From the NCBI GenBank assembly GCA_016875405.1, contig VGRJ01000026.1, forward strand, positions 1-44,687: DNA of 44,687 nucleotides, in the 5' to 3' direction. The position numbers were made by a program, and so were the translations under genes. This document shows, in pieces, positions 29,640 through 37,204 of the stretch. Under the pieces are notes generated by a model that searched no databases, was not told the DNA's origin, and saw nothing but the letters and a program-made list of their open reading frames with translations. The DNA comes from Deltaproteobacteria bacterium. Lineage in GTDB: Bacteria > Myxococcota_A > Polyangia > Polyangiales > Polyangiaceae. Every line of letters starts with the position of its first letter. The stretch's first letter is position 1.

Positions 29640-29695
29640 AGCGTGCGACGAACTGACGCACAACGACAGTCAGGTACGTCCAAGAGGAGATAAAT

Positions 29696-30571
29696 ATGAC
29701 CTTCCGTTCGATCTCGATGGCCACGGGTATCGTCGCCGCTGCGGCGCTGATGATGGGTTGCGAGGGTGACAAGCCTGCCGACGGTGGCGGCAAGCTCGGC
29801 GGTGCCAAGCCCGCGAAGCCTGCGGCGACGGCCGCGGCGACAGCGACGGCCACCGCGACGGCGGCTGCGACCGCGAAGGCGACGGCTCCGGCGGCCGAGG
29901 GCAAGGGCATCCTCAAGGGCGTCGTGAAGTTCAGCGGCAAGGCGGCCCCCGAGATGAAGGTGCCGAAGGCCCGCGAGAAGGCCGAGGTCTGCAAGGATAA
30001 CAAGCTCGCGCACAACGCGGTCGTCGTGAAGGACGGCAAGCTCGCGGACGTGTTCGTCGGCATCGACAACGGCCAGATCCAGGGCGGCGCCGCTCCTGCG
30101 AAGGCGGCGGAGTTCCGCCAGAAAGATTGCGTCTACAGCCCCCGCATCGCGGGCATCGTCGCGGGCCAAGAGGTCGCGGTGTTCAATGACGACGCGACCC
30201 TTCACAACGTCAACTCGGCCCCGAGCGACGCCTTCTCGGCGGCGCAGCCGAAGGGCGCGCCCGCCCTCAAGTCGACGAAGTTCGAGGAGCCGGGCGTCTT
30301 CAAGCTGAAGTGCGACGTTCACCCGTGGATGCGCGCGTTCATCGTCGCCTCGGACAACCCCTACTTCTCGGTGTCGGGCGCCGACGGCTCGTTCAAGATC
30401 GAGAAGGTCCCGGCCGGCAAGTTCAAGGTCGTCGCGTGGCACTCGATTTTCGGCAAGCTCGAGAAGGCCGACGTCGAGGTCAAGGACGGCGAGGTCACCG
30501 TCGAGTTCGAGTACAAGGGCGACGAGAAGGAGCCGGCGGAGAACGCCGGTGAGCTGAAGGACCTGTTCTGA
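29696..30571 (+). CDS. Cupredoxin-domain lipoprotein with carboxypeptidase-regulatory-like domain
   Basis: A 291-residue periplasmic lipoprotein. The signal ends in LMMGC (C22). An Ala/Thr/Lys-rich linker (about 40-75) precedes a beta-sandwich with the copper site: His in DDATLHNV and Cys/His/Met in CDVHPWM (C-x2-H-x2-M), the type 1 pattern of plastocyanin-like proteins. The last 75 residues (NPYFSVSGADGSFKIEKVPAGKFKVVAWH region) form a carboxypeptidase-regulatory-like domain. It may carry electrons or copper for the downstream oxidase; this is an inference from the neighbours ctaB and SCO. Strong AGGAGA ribosome-binding site (29685-29690). A 12-bp hairpin follows 10 bp after its stop. Confidence 0.85.
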   Translation: MTFRSISMATGIVAAAALMMGCEGDKPADGGGKLGGAKPAKPAATAAATATATATAAATAKATAPAAEGKGILKGVVKFSGKAAPEMKVPKAREKAEVCKDNKLAHNAVVVKDGKLADVFVGIDNGQIQGGAAPAKAAEFRQKDCVYSPRIAGIVAGQEVAVFNDDATLHNVNSAPSDAFSAAQPKGAPALKSTKFEEPGVFKLKCDVHPWMRAFIVASDNPYFSVSGADGSFKIEKVPAGKFKVVAWHSIFGKLEKADVEVKDGEVTVEFEYKGDEKEPAENAGELKDLF

Positions 30572-30580
30572 TCGACCCTT

Positions 30581-30608
30581 CGCTCGCGTGCCGTTCGGTA
30601 CGCGGGCG
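30581..30608 (+). terminator. 12-bp GC hairpin after the cupredoxin gene
   Basis: The arms 30581-30592 and 30597-30608 pair over 12 bp (two G-T pairs) around a GTTC tetraloop, 10 bp after the cupredoxin stop. No T-run follows, so it is either a U-less terminator, an RNA-stability element that favours the cupredoxin mRNA over ctaB, or a coincidental structure in GC-rich DNA. Confidence 0.45.
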
Positions 30609-30722
30609 ACGTCGTCACGATCGAGGGCCGGGCGCGCCGAGGAGTCGGCGGCAGTTCGGTCCTCGCGTTTTGTCCCCTTCAACTGGAAATGGTCGCTCTT
30701 TGGCGCTAGGTTCCGGTCGCCC

Positions 30723-31646
30723 ATGACTTCGTCCTCTCGCGTCGCTCCGGGCGCCGAGGGCCTCGCGCCTTCGGACTCGCGCTCGGCCGTCGGGGTCGTG
30801 ACGGATCTCGTTAAGCTGACCAAGCCGCGCATCACGTCGCTCGTGGTGCTCACGGGCCTGGGCGGGACGTGGCTCGCGCGGCGGACGCAGGCCGTCGCGT
30901 CGATCGATTGGGCACGGACGGCGTGGGCGATGGCGGGCGTCGTGCTCGTCGTCAGCGGCGCAAACGCCCTCAACATGTACCTCGAGCGCGACGTCGACTC
31001 GCTGATGACCCGCACGGAGTCGCGTCCGTTGCCCGCGCGTCGCTTGCCTCCGCTCCTCGCACTCGTATTCGGCCTTGCGCTCGGCTTCGGTTCCTTGCCG
31101 CTCCTCTGGTTTCGGGTCAACGCCCTCACCGCCGCGCTCGCGGTGGCCTCGCTCCTCGGCTACGTCTGGGTCTACACGCCGCTGAAGCGCGTGACGCCGT
31201 GGGCGGTCGCGGTCGGCGCGATCCCTGGCGCGATGCCCCCGCTCCTCGGCTGGACCGCCGCGACGGGGTCTCTCGGGGGACCTGGGCTCGCGCTCTTCGC
31301 GGTGCTGTTCTTCTGGCAATTGCCGCACTTTCTTGCGATCGCGACCTTCCGCGAGTCGGAGTACACCCGCGCCGGCATCAAGGTGATGCCGGCGGTCCAT
31401 GGTGCGCGGATCACCCGCGCGTACGCGTCGTTCTTCACCGTGGCGCTCGTCGCGGCGTCGCTGACGCTCGTTCGGTTAGGCGTCGGCGGCTCGCTCTACC
31501 TCGCGGGCGCCTCGATCCTCGGCGGGCTGTTCCTCTTCGCGAGCGCGCGCCGTGCAGCCGGGGACGCCTGGGCGCGCCCGCTCTTCTACGCTTCGCTCGT
31601 CTATCTCCCCGCTCTCCTCGCCGCGATGCTGATCGAGCTTGCTTGA
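30723..31646 (+). CDS. ctaB: Protoheme IX farnesyltransferase (heme O synthase)
   Basis: A 307-residue UbiA-family membrane enzyme that attaches a farnesyl group to heme B, giving heme O, the precursor of heme A for the oxidase. It has the Asp-rich first motif NMYLERDVDSLMTRT (N84, D90, D92), the typical SRPLPARR, and YTPLKR. Eight to nine membrane segments fit the family length. The ATG at 30723 was chosen over upstream in-frame codons because the protein then begins with a short hydrophilic N-terminus of normal size. The heme A synthase gene (ctaA) is not in the window. The SCO gene starts 64 bp downstream. Confidence 0.96.
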   Translation: MTSSSRVAPGAEGLAPSDSRSAVGVVTDLVKLTKPRITSLVVLTGLGGTWLARRTQAVASIDWARTAWAMAGVVLVVSGANALNMYLERDVDSLMTRTESRPLPARRLPPLLALVFGLALGFGSLPLLWFRVNALTAALAVASLLGYVWVYTPLKRVTPWAVAVGAIPGAMPPLLGWTAATGSLGGPGLALFAVLFFWQLPHFLAIATFRESEYTRAGIKVMPAVHGARITRAYASFFTVALVAASLTLVRLGVGGSLYLAGASILGGLFLFASARRAAGDAWARPLFYASLVYLPALLAAMLIELA

Positions 31647-31710
31647 GCGGACTAGGGCTGCCAGGAAAGACCTGCGGCCGACCGCGGACTCGGCCGAAGG
31701 CGATGGAACC

Positions 31711-32355
31711 ATGACCAAGACTCGTGTGCTCAACTCTCGCCCCGGTCCGGTCGCGAGCTTCCTCGCACGGCCCGTGATCTGGGCGTCGGTGATCGGGACC
31801 GTGATGTTCGTCTCGATCGCGCTCGCCGTCACGAGGAAGCTCCCGGACCCTCCGCCCGTGGTGGTGACGCTGCCGTCTTTCTCGCTGATGAGCGAGAAGG
31901 GGACGCCGTTCGGCACGACCGAGCTCCGCGGCAAGGTGTGGATCGCGAGCTTCATGTTCACGAGCTGCCCGACCGTGTGCCCAAAGCTCATGGAGCGGAT
32001 GGCCGAGATCCAACACCGGACGCGCAACGCCGGAACGGGTGTTCACCTTGTCACGATTTCAGTCGATCCCGAGAACGACACGCCGGAGCGCCTCGCGACC
32101 TACGCGCGTCGCTTCAAAGCGAGCCCTTACCGCTGGACCTTCCTGACGGGCGAGCAGAAGTCGCTCGAGGAGACCGTCGTGAAAGGCTTCAAGCTCGCGA
32201 TGGGGCGCGACGTCGAGAGCGCCATGCAGATTTTTCACAGCGAGCGCTTCGTGTTGGTCGACGTCGAGGGCAGGGTGCGCGGCTACTACGACGCCGACAA
32301 GCCGGGGGTCGACAAGCTCTTACGCGACGTCAACTACCTCATCAACGTGCGCTGA
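31711..32355 (+). CDS. SCO1/SenC copper chaperone for CuA assembly
   Basis: A 214-residue membrane-anchored thioredoxin-fold protein. One membrane segment lies at about 22-40; the rest is periplasmic. The copper-binding set is complete: C86 and C90 in TSCPTVCPK and H176 in FHSERF. SCO proteins deliver or reduce the CuA site of oxidase subunit II, here encoded 1.5 kb downstream. The ATG at 31711 is preferred over a TTG at 31639 that overlaps ctaB. 113 bp separate it from the next gene, and these contain a promoter. Confidence 0.94.
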   Translation: MTKTRVLNSRPGPVASFLARPVIWASVIGTVMFVSIALAVTRKLPDPPPVVVTLPSFSLMSEKGTPFGTTELRGKVWIASFMFTSCPTVCPKLMERMAEIQHRTRNAGTGVHLVTISVDPENDTPERLATYARRFKASPYRWTFLTGEQKSLEETVVKGFKLAMGRDVESAMQIFHSERFVLVDVEGRVRGYYDADKPGVDKLLRDVNYLINVR

Positions 32356-32395
32356 CCCATGCGGAACTACGGCGGATTTTACCGGTCGCGGCGAG

Positions 32396-32425
32396 TTGAC
32401 GGAGACCGCTGCACGCGGGTAGAAT
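32396..32425 (+). promoter_or_regulatory. Sigma-70-type promoter for the oxidase structural genes
   Basis: TTGACG (32396-32401), an 18-bp spacer and TAGAAT (32420-32425), 43 bp before the subunit III start codon. This is close to the TTGACA-N17-TATAAT consensus and lies in the largest gap of the locus, so the structural genes can be transcribed separately from cupredoxin-ctaB-sco. Confidence 0.65.
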
Positions 32426-32468
32426 GCCGCCGGCTCCATCGAGCCGTTGACCGTGTGAAAGGACGCCC

Positions 32469-33140
32469 ATGAGCGCTGTCGCCACCGACCACGACCACGC
32501 CCTCGTCTACCCTGATGACCAGCTCTACAGCCGCATCACCGCAGGAAAGCTTGCGATGTGGCTCTTCCTGCTGTCCGACGGATTCTCGTTCGGGGGGTTT
32601 CTCCTGGCGTACGGGATCCTCCGCGGCAGCAGCAACGTCTGGGGCTGCACGACCGAAGAGCTCGTCAAGAAGACCGGCTGCGTCCTCGAGCCGGCGCTCG
32701 GCATCAACTTCACCGCGGCGCTGACGTTCCTCTTGATTTGCTCGAGCGTGACGATGGTGCTGTCGCATGCGTCGATGGTCGAGGGCGACCGCAAGGGCGC
32801 GCTGAAGTGGCTTGGGCTCACCATCCTCGGCGGGGCGCTCTTCCTGGTCGGCCAGGTGTGGGAGTACTGGGGACTCTTCGGGCTGTTCGGCCCGCACCAC
32901 GGCCTGCTCCACGAGGGCCTCAAGTTCGGCGCGAGCCACTACGCGACGACGTTCTACGCGGTGACCGGCTTCCACGGCCTGCACGTGCTCACGGGGGTGA
33001 TCTACCTCAGCACGGTCTGGGTCTTCACGTCGATGGGCAAGACCGACGCGAACACCCTCGAGGTCGCGGGGCTCTTCTGGCACTTCGTCGACCTCGTGTG
33101 GATCCTCGTCTTCACGTTCATCTACCTCATCCCCAACTGA
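32469..33140 (+). CDS. Cytochrome c oxidase subunit III (first copy)
   Basis: A 223-residue heme-copper oxidase subunit III. Family marks include KLAMWLFLLSDGFSFGGFL near the N-terminus, FHGLHVLTG and the C-terminal FWHFVDLVWILVF. Five or so membrane helices; it supports the catalytic subunit rather than carrying metal. A 20-residue insert after the first helix contains a Cys pair (CTTEELVKKTGC) that may form a disulfide outside. AAAGGA lies 8 bp before the ATG. It is first in the structural operon, ahead of subunit IV, and a second subunit III gene follows subunit I. Confidence 0.93.
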   Translation: MSAVATDHDHALVYPDDQLYSRITAGKLAMWLFLLSDGFSFGGFLLAYGILRGSSNVWGCTTEELVKKTGCVLEPALGINFTAALTFLLICSSVTMVLSHASMVEGDRKGALKWLGLTILGGALFLVGQVWEYWGLFGLFGPHHGLLHEGLKFGASHYATTFYAVTGFHGLHVLTGVIYLSTVWVFTSMGKTDANTLEVAGLFWHFVDLVWILVFTFIYLIPN

Positions 33141-33156
33141 GCCCGAGAGCACAGAC

Positions 33157-33543
33157 ATGAGCGACCTCGCGAAAGAAGAGAAGGGCGTGACCAAGTCTCA
33201 CGGCCCCGAGGACCACGGGCACGATGACCATGGACACGGTGGGCACGGACACCATGCGCCGGACCGCAAGGAGTACTGGCGGATCTGGGTCGTGCTCCTC
33301 GTGCTCACCGTCCTCGAGGTGGGCGTCGCTTACCTCGAGAAGTACATCGGCAAGACCGCACTCGTGACGTGCCTCGTGGGCATGGCGCTCGGCAAGGCTG
33401 CCATCGTCGCGCTCTTCTACATGCACCTGAAGCACGAGACGAAGTGGATGCGCTGGACGGTCGTCATCCCGATGCTATTCCCTGCTCTGTACGCGTTCAT
33501 CTTGATCGCCGAGGGCACCTACCGCGCCATCTGGGGTTCGTGA
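33157..33543 (+). CDS. Cytochrome c oxidase subunit IV family protein
   Basis: A 128-residue small membrane subunit. The N-terminus is hydrophilic and His-rich (HGHDDHGHGGHGHH at about 22-35), which could bind metal. Three membrane helices follow, with the family motif ALGKAAIVALFYMHLKHE. It stabilises the oxidase complex. It starts 16 bp after subunit III and its stop overlaps the next start (TGATG), so the genes are translationally linked. Confidence 0.88.
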   Translation: MSDLAKEEKGVTKSHGPEDHGHDDHGHGGHGHHAPDRKEYWRIWVVLLVLTVLEVGVAYLEKYIGKTALVTCLVGMALGKAAIVALFYMHLKHETKWMRWTVVIPMLFPALYAFILIAEGTYRAIWGS

Positions 33544-33818
33544 TGCGCTCCTTCGTCGCAACGCTCGCCGCCGTCGCCGCCTCGCTGACCCCAGCGATGG
33601 CTTTGGCTTGTCCCGTGTGCGCGACGCGCGAAGGGTCGGGGCCGCTCGCGACCGCGGCCCTCGGGGCCTTGGTGGTCGCGCCGTGGTTCGCCGCGGCGGG
33701 TGTCGGCTGGTGGGTTCGCCGCGGGCTCCTCGAGGAGGCCGTGTGGCAAGAGGGCGAGGCGAGCGACCAAGGGGCCTCGCCTGGACACAAGGTTGGCGAT
33801 CGCAGCGATCGCGAGTGA
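33543..33818 (+). CDS. Small CPVC-motif membrane protein in the oxidase operon
   Basis: A 91-residue protein whose ATG overlaps the subunit IV stop by one base. It begins with a signal-like helix (MRSFVATLAAVAASL) that ends at ALAC, then CPVC (a C-x2-C), then a second hydrophobic segment (about 36-57) and a hydrophilic tail. The CPVC would face the periplasm between two membrane segments or after signal cleavage. The cysteine spacing and location point to copper or disulfide handling during oxidase assembly, but no family was recognised and this is inference. The final codons contain two GCGATCGC palindromes one base apart (33796-33812). Confidence 0.72.
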   Translation: MRSFVATLAAVAASLTPAMALACPVCATREGSGPLATAALGALVVAPWFAAAGVGWWVRRGLLEEAVWQEGEASDQGASPGHKVGDRSDRE

Positions 33819-33839
33819 TGTCAGATTCGGAGACGACGA

Positions 33840-34772
33840 ATGAAGTCACTTCATAGGTTGCTCACGGCGGTTGGCACTGCTTCGGCGGTGCTCGCCACGG
33901 CGGGGTTCGCGTTCGCGGACCCGATTCCAGAGACGACGATCTGGGGGTTGCCGCGCGACGCGTCGGCAGAGGGGCATCGAGTCGACTGGCTGATCAAGAC
34001 GACGAACGGCTTCGTGATCTTGCTGTTCGTGGTGATGTGCGTCTGGATGGCGTTGGCCGTCGTTAAGCACAACAAGGACCACAAGGCCGACTACGACCAC
34101 GGCGACTCGAAGCACCACATCGCGATCGCGATGGGCGTCTCGGCGGTCATCTTCTTCGTGGTCGACGGCAACCTCTGGTTCAACTCCACCATCGACGTCA
34201 ACTCGACCTTCTGGAACCACCAGGCGGTCGAGAAGGACCCCAACGCCGTGCGCATCGAGATCAACGCGCACCAATGGGCCTGGGACGCGCGCTATGCCGG
34301 GCCGGACGGCAAGTTCAACACCAAGGACGACGTCGTGACGCTGAACGACGTGCGGGTTCCGGTGGGGTCACCCGTCCTGCTGCAGCTCGCGGCGACCGAC
34401 GTCATTCACTCGTTCTACCTCCCCAACTTCCGCATCAAGCAGGACGCCGCCCCCGGGATGGTGAACCGGATGTGGTTCAAGGCGAAGGATACCGGTGAAT
34501 TCGACATCGGCTGCACGCAGCACTGCGGCGTCCACCACTACAAGATGAAGGCGAAGCTCACGGTGCTTGAGCCCTCGGCCTACAAGGCTTGGCTCGAGGA
34601 GATGAGCGCGCAGAAGGCGCAGGCTTACGACGAGAAGGATCGGGGGGCGAACTGGGGCTGGGAGTGGAAGCAGCCTCACGACAACATCGACTCTCGGGGC
34701 GGCGCGGCCGTCAGCGAGGCCGACCACGACCACGGTGACAAGGTCGCCGCGCAGAACCGAGGTGCACAATGA
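33840..34772 (+). CDS. Cytochrome c oxidase subunit II (CuA)
   Basis: A 310-residue subunit that takes electrons from cytochrome c. A cleavable signal (about 1-26) and two membrane helices (about 57-75 and 93-113) precede the periplasmic cupredoxin domain. The CuA ligands are all present: H190 (IHSF), C225, C229, H233 and M236 in CTQHCGVHHYKM. The usual glutamate of C-x-E is Q227; glutamine there is known in Thermus ba3 oxidase. There is no C-terminal heme domain, so this is not a caa3-type fused subunit. A His-rich tail ends the protein. GGAG at 33829-33832 is a good ribosome-binding site. The stop overlaps the subunit I start (ATGA). Confidence 0.96.
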   Translation: MKSLHRLLTAVGTASAVLATAGFAFADPIPETTIWGLPRDASAEGHRVDWLIKTTNGFVILLFVVMCVWMALAVVKHNKDHKADYDHGDSKHHIAIAMGVSAVIFFVVDGNLWFNSTIDVNSTFWNHQAVEKDPNAVRIEINAHQWAWDARYAGPDGKFNTKDDVVTLNDVRVPVGSPVLLQLAATDVIHSFYLPNFRIKQDAAPGMVNRMWFKAKDTGEFDIGCTQHCGVHHYKMKAKLTVLEPSAYKAWLEEMSAQKAQAYDEKDRGANWGWEWKQPHDNIDSRGGAAVSEADHDHGDKVAAQNRGAQ

Positions 34773-36568
34773 GCGATAGGGTGATGACGAAGGCCGACAT
34801 CGAGGCGGCCGAGCACCTTCAGCACGCGCACGTCGAGCCGAAGGACTTTATTAGCCGATACATCTTTTCGATCGACCACAAGTACATCGGCAAGCAGTTC
34901 CTCTGGGCCGGGCTTTTGTTCCTGCTCTTCGGCGGCCTCCTCGCGATGCTCATCCGATGGCAGTGGGCGTTCCCGGCGCAGCCGGTTCCGGTGGTGGGGA
35001 AGTCGCTCTTCCCGCAGTCGGGGGGCGCGATCACTCCGCCGGCGTACAACACCCTCTTCACCATGCATGGCCTCATCATGGTGTTCTTCGCCATCACGCC
35101 CCTGATGATCGGCGCGTTCGGCAACTACACGATCCCGCTCCTCATCGGCGCGCGCGACATGGCCTTCCCGAAGCTGAACATGTACAGCTTCTGGACCTTC
35201 GCGCTCTCGCAGTGCCTCGTGATCGCATCGTTCTTCGTCGAGCTTGGCTCGGCCGCCGCGGGCTGGACCACCTACCCGCCGCTCTCCACCAACGTCGGGA
35301 CCCCGGGTAACGGGCAGTCACTCGTGGTGCTCGCCCTGTTCGTGACGGGCGTCGCCTCGATCATGGGCGCGGTGAACTACATCACCACCGTCATCCGTTT
35401 CCGCGCTCCGGGCATGACGTGGTTCCGCATGCCGGCGACGGTGTGGGGCCTCTGGCTCACCTCGATCTTGAACCTGCTGTTCGTCCCGGTGCTCGGCTCG
35501 GCGGGCATCCTTCTGCTCTTCGATCGCCACTTCGGGACGCAGTTTTTCGTGACGGGTGCGGCGGGCGGTATCGGTGATCCAATCCTGTTCCAGCACCTCT
35601 TCTGGATCTTCGGGCACCCCGAGGTCTACATCCTCATCCTGCCGGTCTGGGGCTTCCTCATCGACTTCATGTCGTTCTTCGCTCGGAAGCCCGCCTACTG
35701 GTACAAGGGCTCGGTCTACGCGATGATTGCGGTGAGCGTGCTCAGCGCGGTCGTGTACGGCCACCACATGTTCGTCAGCGGCATGAGCCCGCTGCTCGGG
35801 CAGGCGTTCATGCTGCTCACGCTGGTCATCAGCGTGCCGGCGGAGATCCTGTTCCTCAACTGGCTGCACACGATGTGGAAGGGCTCGATTCGCCTCACGG
35901 TGCCGATGCTCTTCGCGCTAGGAACAGTGTTCGTGTTCGGCCTCGGTGGACTGACCGGCATCTATCTTGGCACCATCTCGACCGACCTCTACCTCCACGA
36001 CACGATGTGGGTCGTCGGTCACTTCCACCTGACGATGGCGTCGGCGGCGTTCCTTGGCAGCTTCGGAGCCCTCTATTTCTGGTTCCCGAAGATGTACGGG
36101 CGCATGACGAACGAGACGCTTGGGAAGGTTCACTTCTGGTTCTCGGTCATCGGCGTCACGGCCGTGTTCTGCGGCCAGCTGCTCGCGGGCTACAACGGTC
36201 AGCAGCGCCGCCTCTACGACCCGTTCCAGTACACGTACATCCAGCATCTCCGCGATCTGAACAAGTACACGAGCTACTTCGCGTTCGCGCTCGGTCTCGG
36301 GCAGCTCTCGTTCGTCGTGAACTTCTTCTACAGCATCTTTGCCGGTAAGAAGGCCGACAAGAATCCGTGGGACGTCGGTACGCTCGAGTGGACCGAGTGT
36401 GAGTCGCCGCCGGTCTATCACAACTTCGACAAGGTCCCGATCGTGCTGCGCGGGCCGCACGAGTACAACAACCCCGACGTGCTCGCGAAGACCGGGCGCG
36501 ACTGGGTGGGGCAGAGCGAGCAGCTGCCAGGTGAGGAGCACGGGCTCGACGCGATCGCGGCCGAGTGA
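34769..36568 (+). CDS. Cytochrome c oxidase subunit I
   Basis: A 599-residue heme-copper oxidase catalytic subunit. Ligands are complete: H100 and H420 for low-spin heme, H283, H332 and H333 for CuB, H418 for heme a3; Y287 in HPEVY is the cross-linked tyrosine and E285 the D-channel end glutamate. The D-channel entry is D130 (GARDMAFP). The helix VIII K-channel segment reads SVPAEILFLNW: L361 stands where type A oxidases have the conserved lysine (K362 of R. sphaeroides), A358 replaces the threonine, and a glutamate (E359) is added. Thus the K-channel is altered. Twelve membrane helices. The start overlaps subunit II by four bases. Confidence 0.97.
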   Translation: MSDRVMTKADIEAAEHLQHAHVEPKDFISRYIFSIDHKYIGKQFLWAGLLFLLFGGLLAMLIRWQWAFPAQPVPVVGKSLFPQSGGAITPPAYNTLFTMHGLIMVFFAITPLMIGAFGNYTIPLLIGARDMAFPKLNMYSFWTFALSQCLVIASFFVELGSAAAGWTTYPPLSTNVGTPGNGQSLVVLALFVTGVASIMGAVNYITTVIRFRAPGMTWFRMPATVWGLWLTSILNLLFVPVLGSAGILLLFDRHFGTQFFVTGAAGGIGDPILFQHLFWIFGHPEVYILILPVWGFLIDFMSFFARKPAYWYKGSVYAMIAVSVLSAVVYGHHMFVSGMSPLLGQAFMLLTLVISVPAEILFLNWLHTMWKGSIRLTVPMLFALGTVFVFGLGGLTGIYLGTISTDLYLHDTMWVVGHFHLTMASAAFLGSFGALYFWFPKMYGRMTNETLGKVHFWFSVIGVTAVFCGQLLAGYNGQQRRLYDPFQYTYIQHLRDLNKYTSYFAFALGLGQLSFVVNFFYSIFAGKKADKNPWDVGTLEWTECESPPVYHNFDKVPIVLRGPHEYNNPDVLAKTGRDWVGQSEQLPGEEHGLDAIAAE

Positions 36569-36594
36569 CCTGACCATCGGAGACGAAGAGAGCC

Positions 36595-37191
36595 GTGAGC
36601 AAAGTCGTCCAACTTGACCCTCGCGCCATCGCGCGTGCGAGGGTGCAGGAGACCACCGGCGCCATCGGGATGATGATGGCGCTGGCGGCCTGGGGGATGA
36701 TGTTTGCGGCGCTCTTCTTCGTTTACCTCGGTCTACGAGCCCAGGCGAAGAGCTGGCCTCCACCTGGGCTCTCGCTTCCACTCGCGCTGCCTCTCGTCAA
36801 CACCGTCGTGATGGTCGCCTCGAGCCTCACGTTAAAGCGCGCACTCGAGCGCCTTCGCTCGGGTGAGCGCGTGTGGGCCGTGCGGTGGATGACGGGCACC
36901 TTCGCCCTCGGGATCGCATTTGTCGGGCTCCAGTGCCTGCTCTGGATTCAACTCTGGAGCGAAGGGATCCGCCTCAACACGGGCATCGTCGGTGCCGTCA
37001 CGTACGCGCTGACAACGCTCCACGCCTTCCACGTCGTAGGAGGCATCGCCGTCCTCGGCTACCTCCTCGCCGTCGCCATGCGCGGCGGGCAGCTCCACCG
37101 TAGGACGAGCACCCTGCGCTACTGCGGCATGTACTGGCATTTCGTCGACGCCGTGTGGCTCCTCATGTTCGTCGGCATGTTCCTCCTCTGA
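36595..37191 (+). CDS. Cytochrome c oxidase subunit III (second copy)
   Basis: A 198-residue five-helix subunit III-family protein, distinct from the copy at 32469. Family marks include LTTLHAFHVVGG and the C-terminal YWHFVDAVWLLMFVGMFLL. The N-terminal half (GMMMALAAWGMMFAALFFVYLGL) matches the first helix pair. The start is a GTG at 36595 after the GGAGACGAAGAG ribosome-binding region, similar to that before subunit II. It lies 26 bp after subunit I. Whether both subunit III proteins join one complex is unclear. Confidence 0.92.
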   Translation: MSKVVQLDPRAIARARVQETTGAIGMMMALAAWGMMFAALFFVYLGLRAQAKSWPPPGLSLPLALPLVNTVVMVASSLTLKRALERLRSGERVWAVRWMTGTFALGIAFVGLQCLLWIQLWSEGIRLNTGIVGAVTYALTTLHAFHVVGGIAVLGYLLAVAMRGGQLHRRTSTLRYCGMYWHFVDAVWLLMFVGMFLL

Positions 37192-37204
37192 ACCGAGAAG
37201 AACC

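Noticed and set aside
31639-31710. TTG start extending the SCO protein by 24 residues
   Set aside because: It overlaps ctaB and precedes the normal short cytoplasmic N-terminus and membrane anchor; ATG at 31711 fits the family better.
33796-33812. Two GCGATCGC palindromes
   Set aside because: They lie inside the coding sequence of the CPVC protein and only two copies were noticed, so a repeat family such as HIP1 is not supported.
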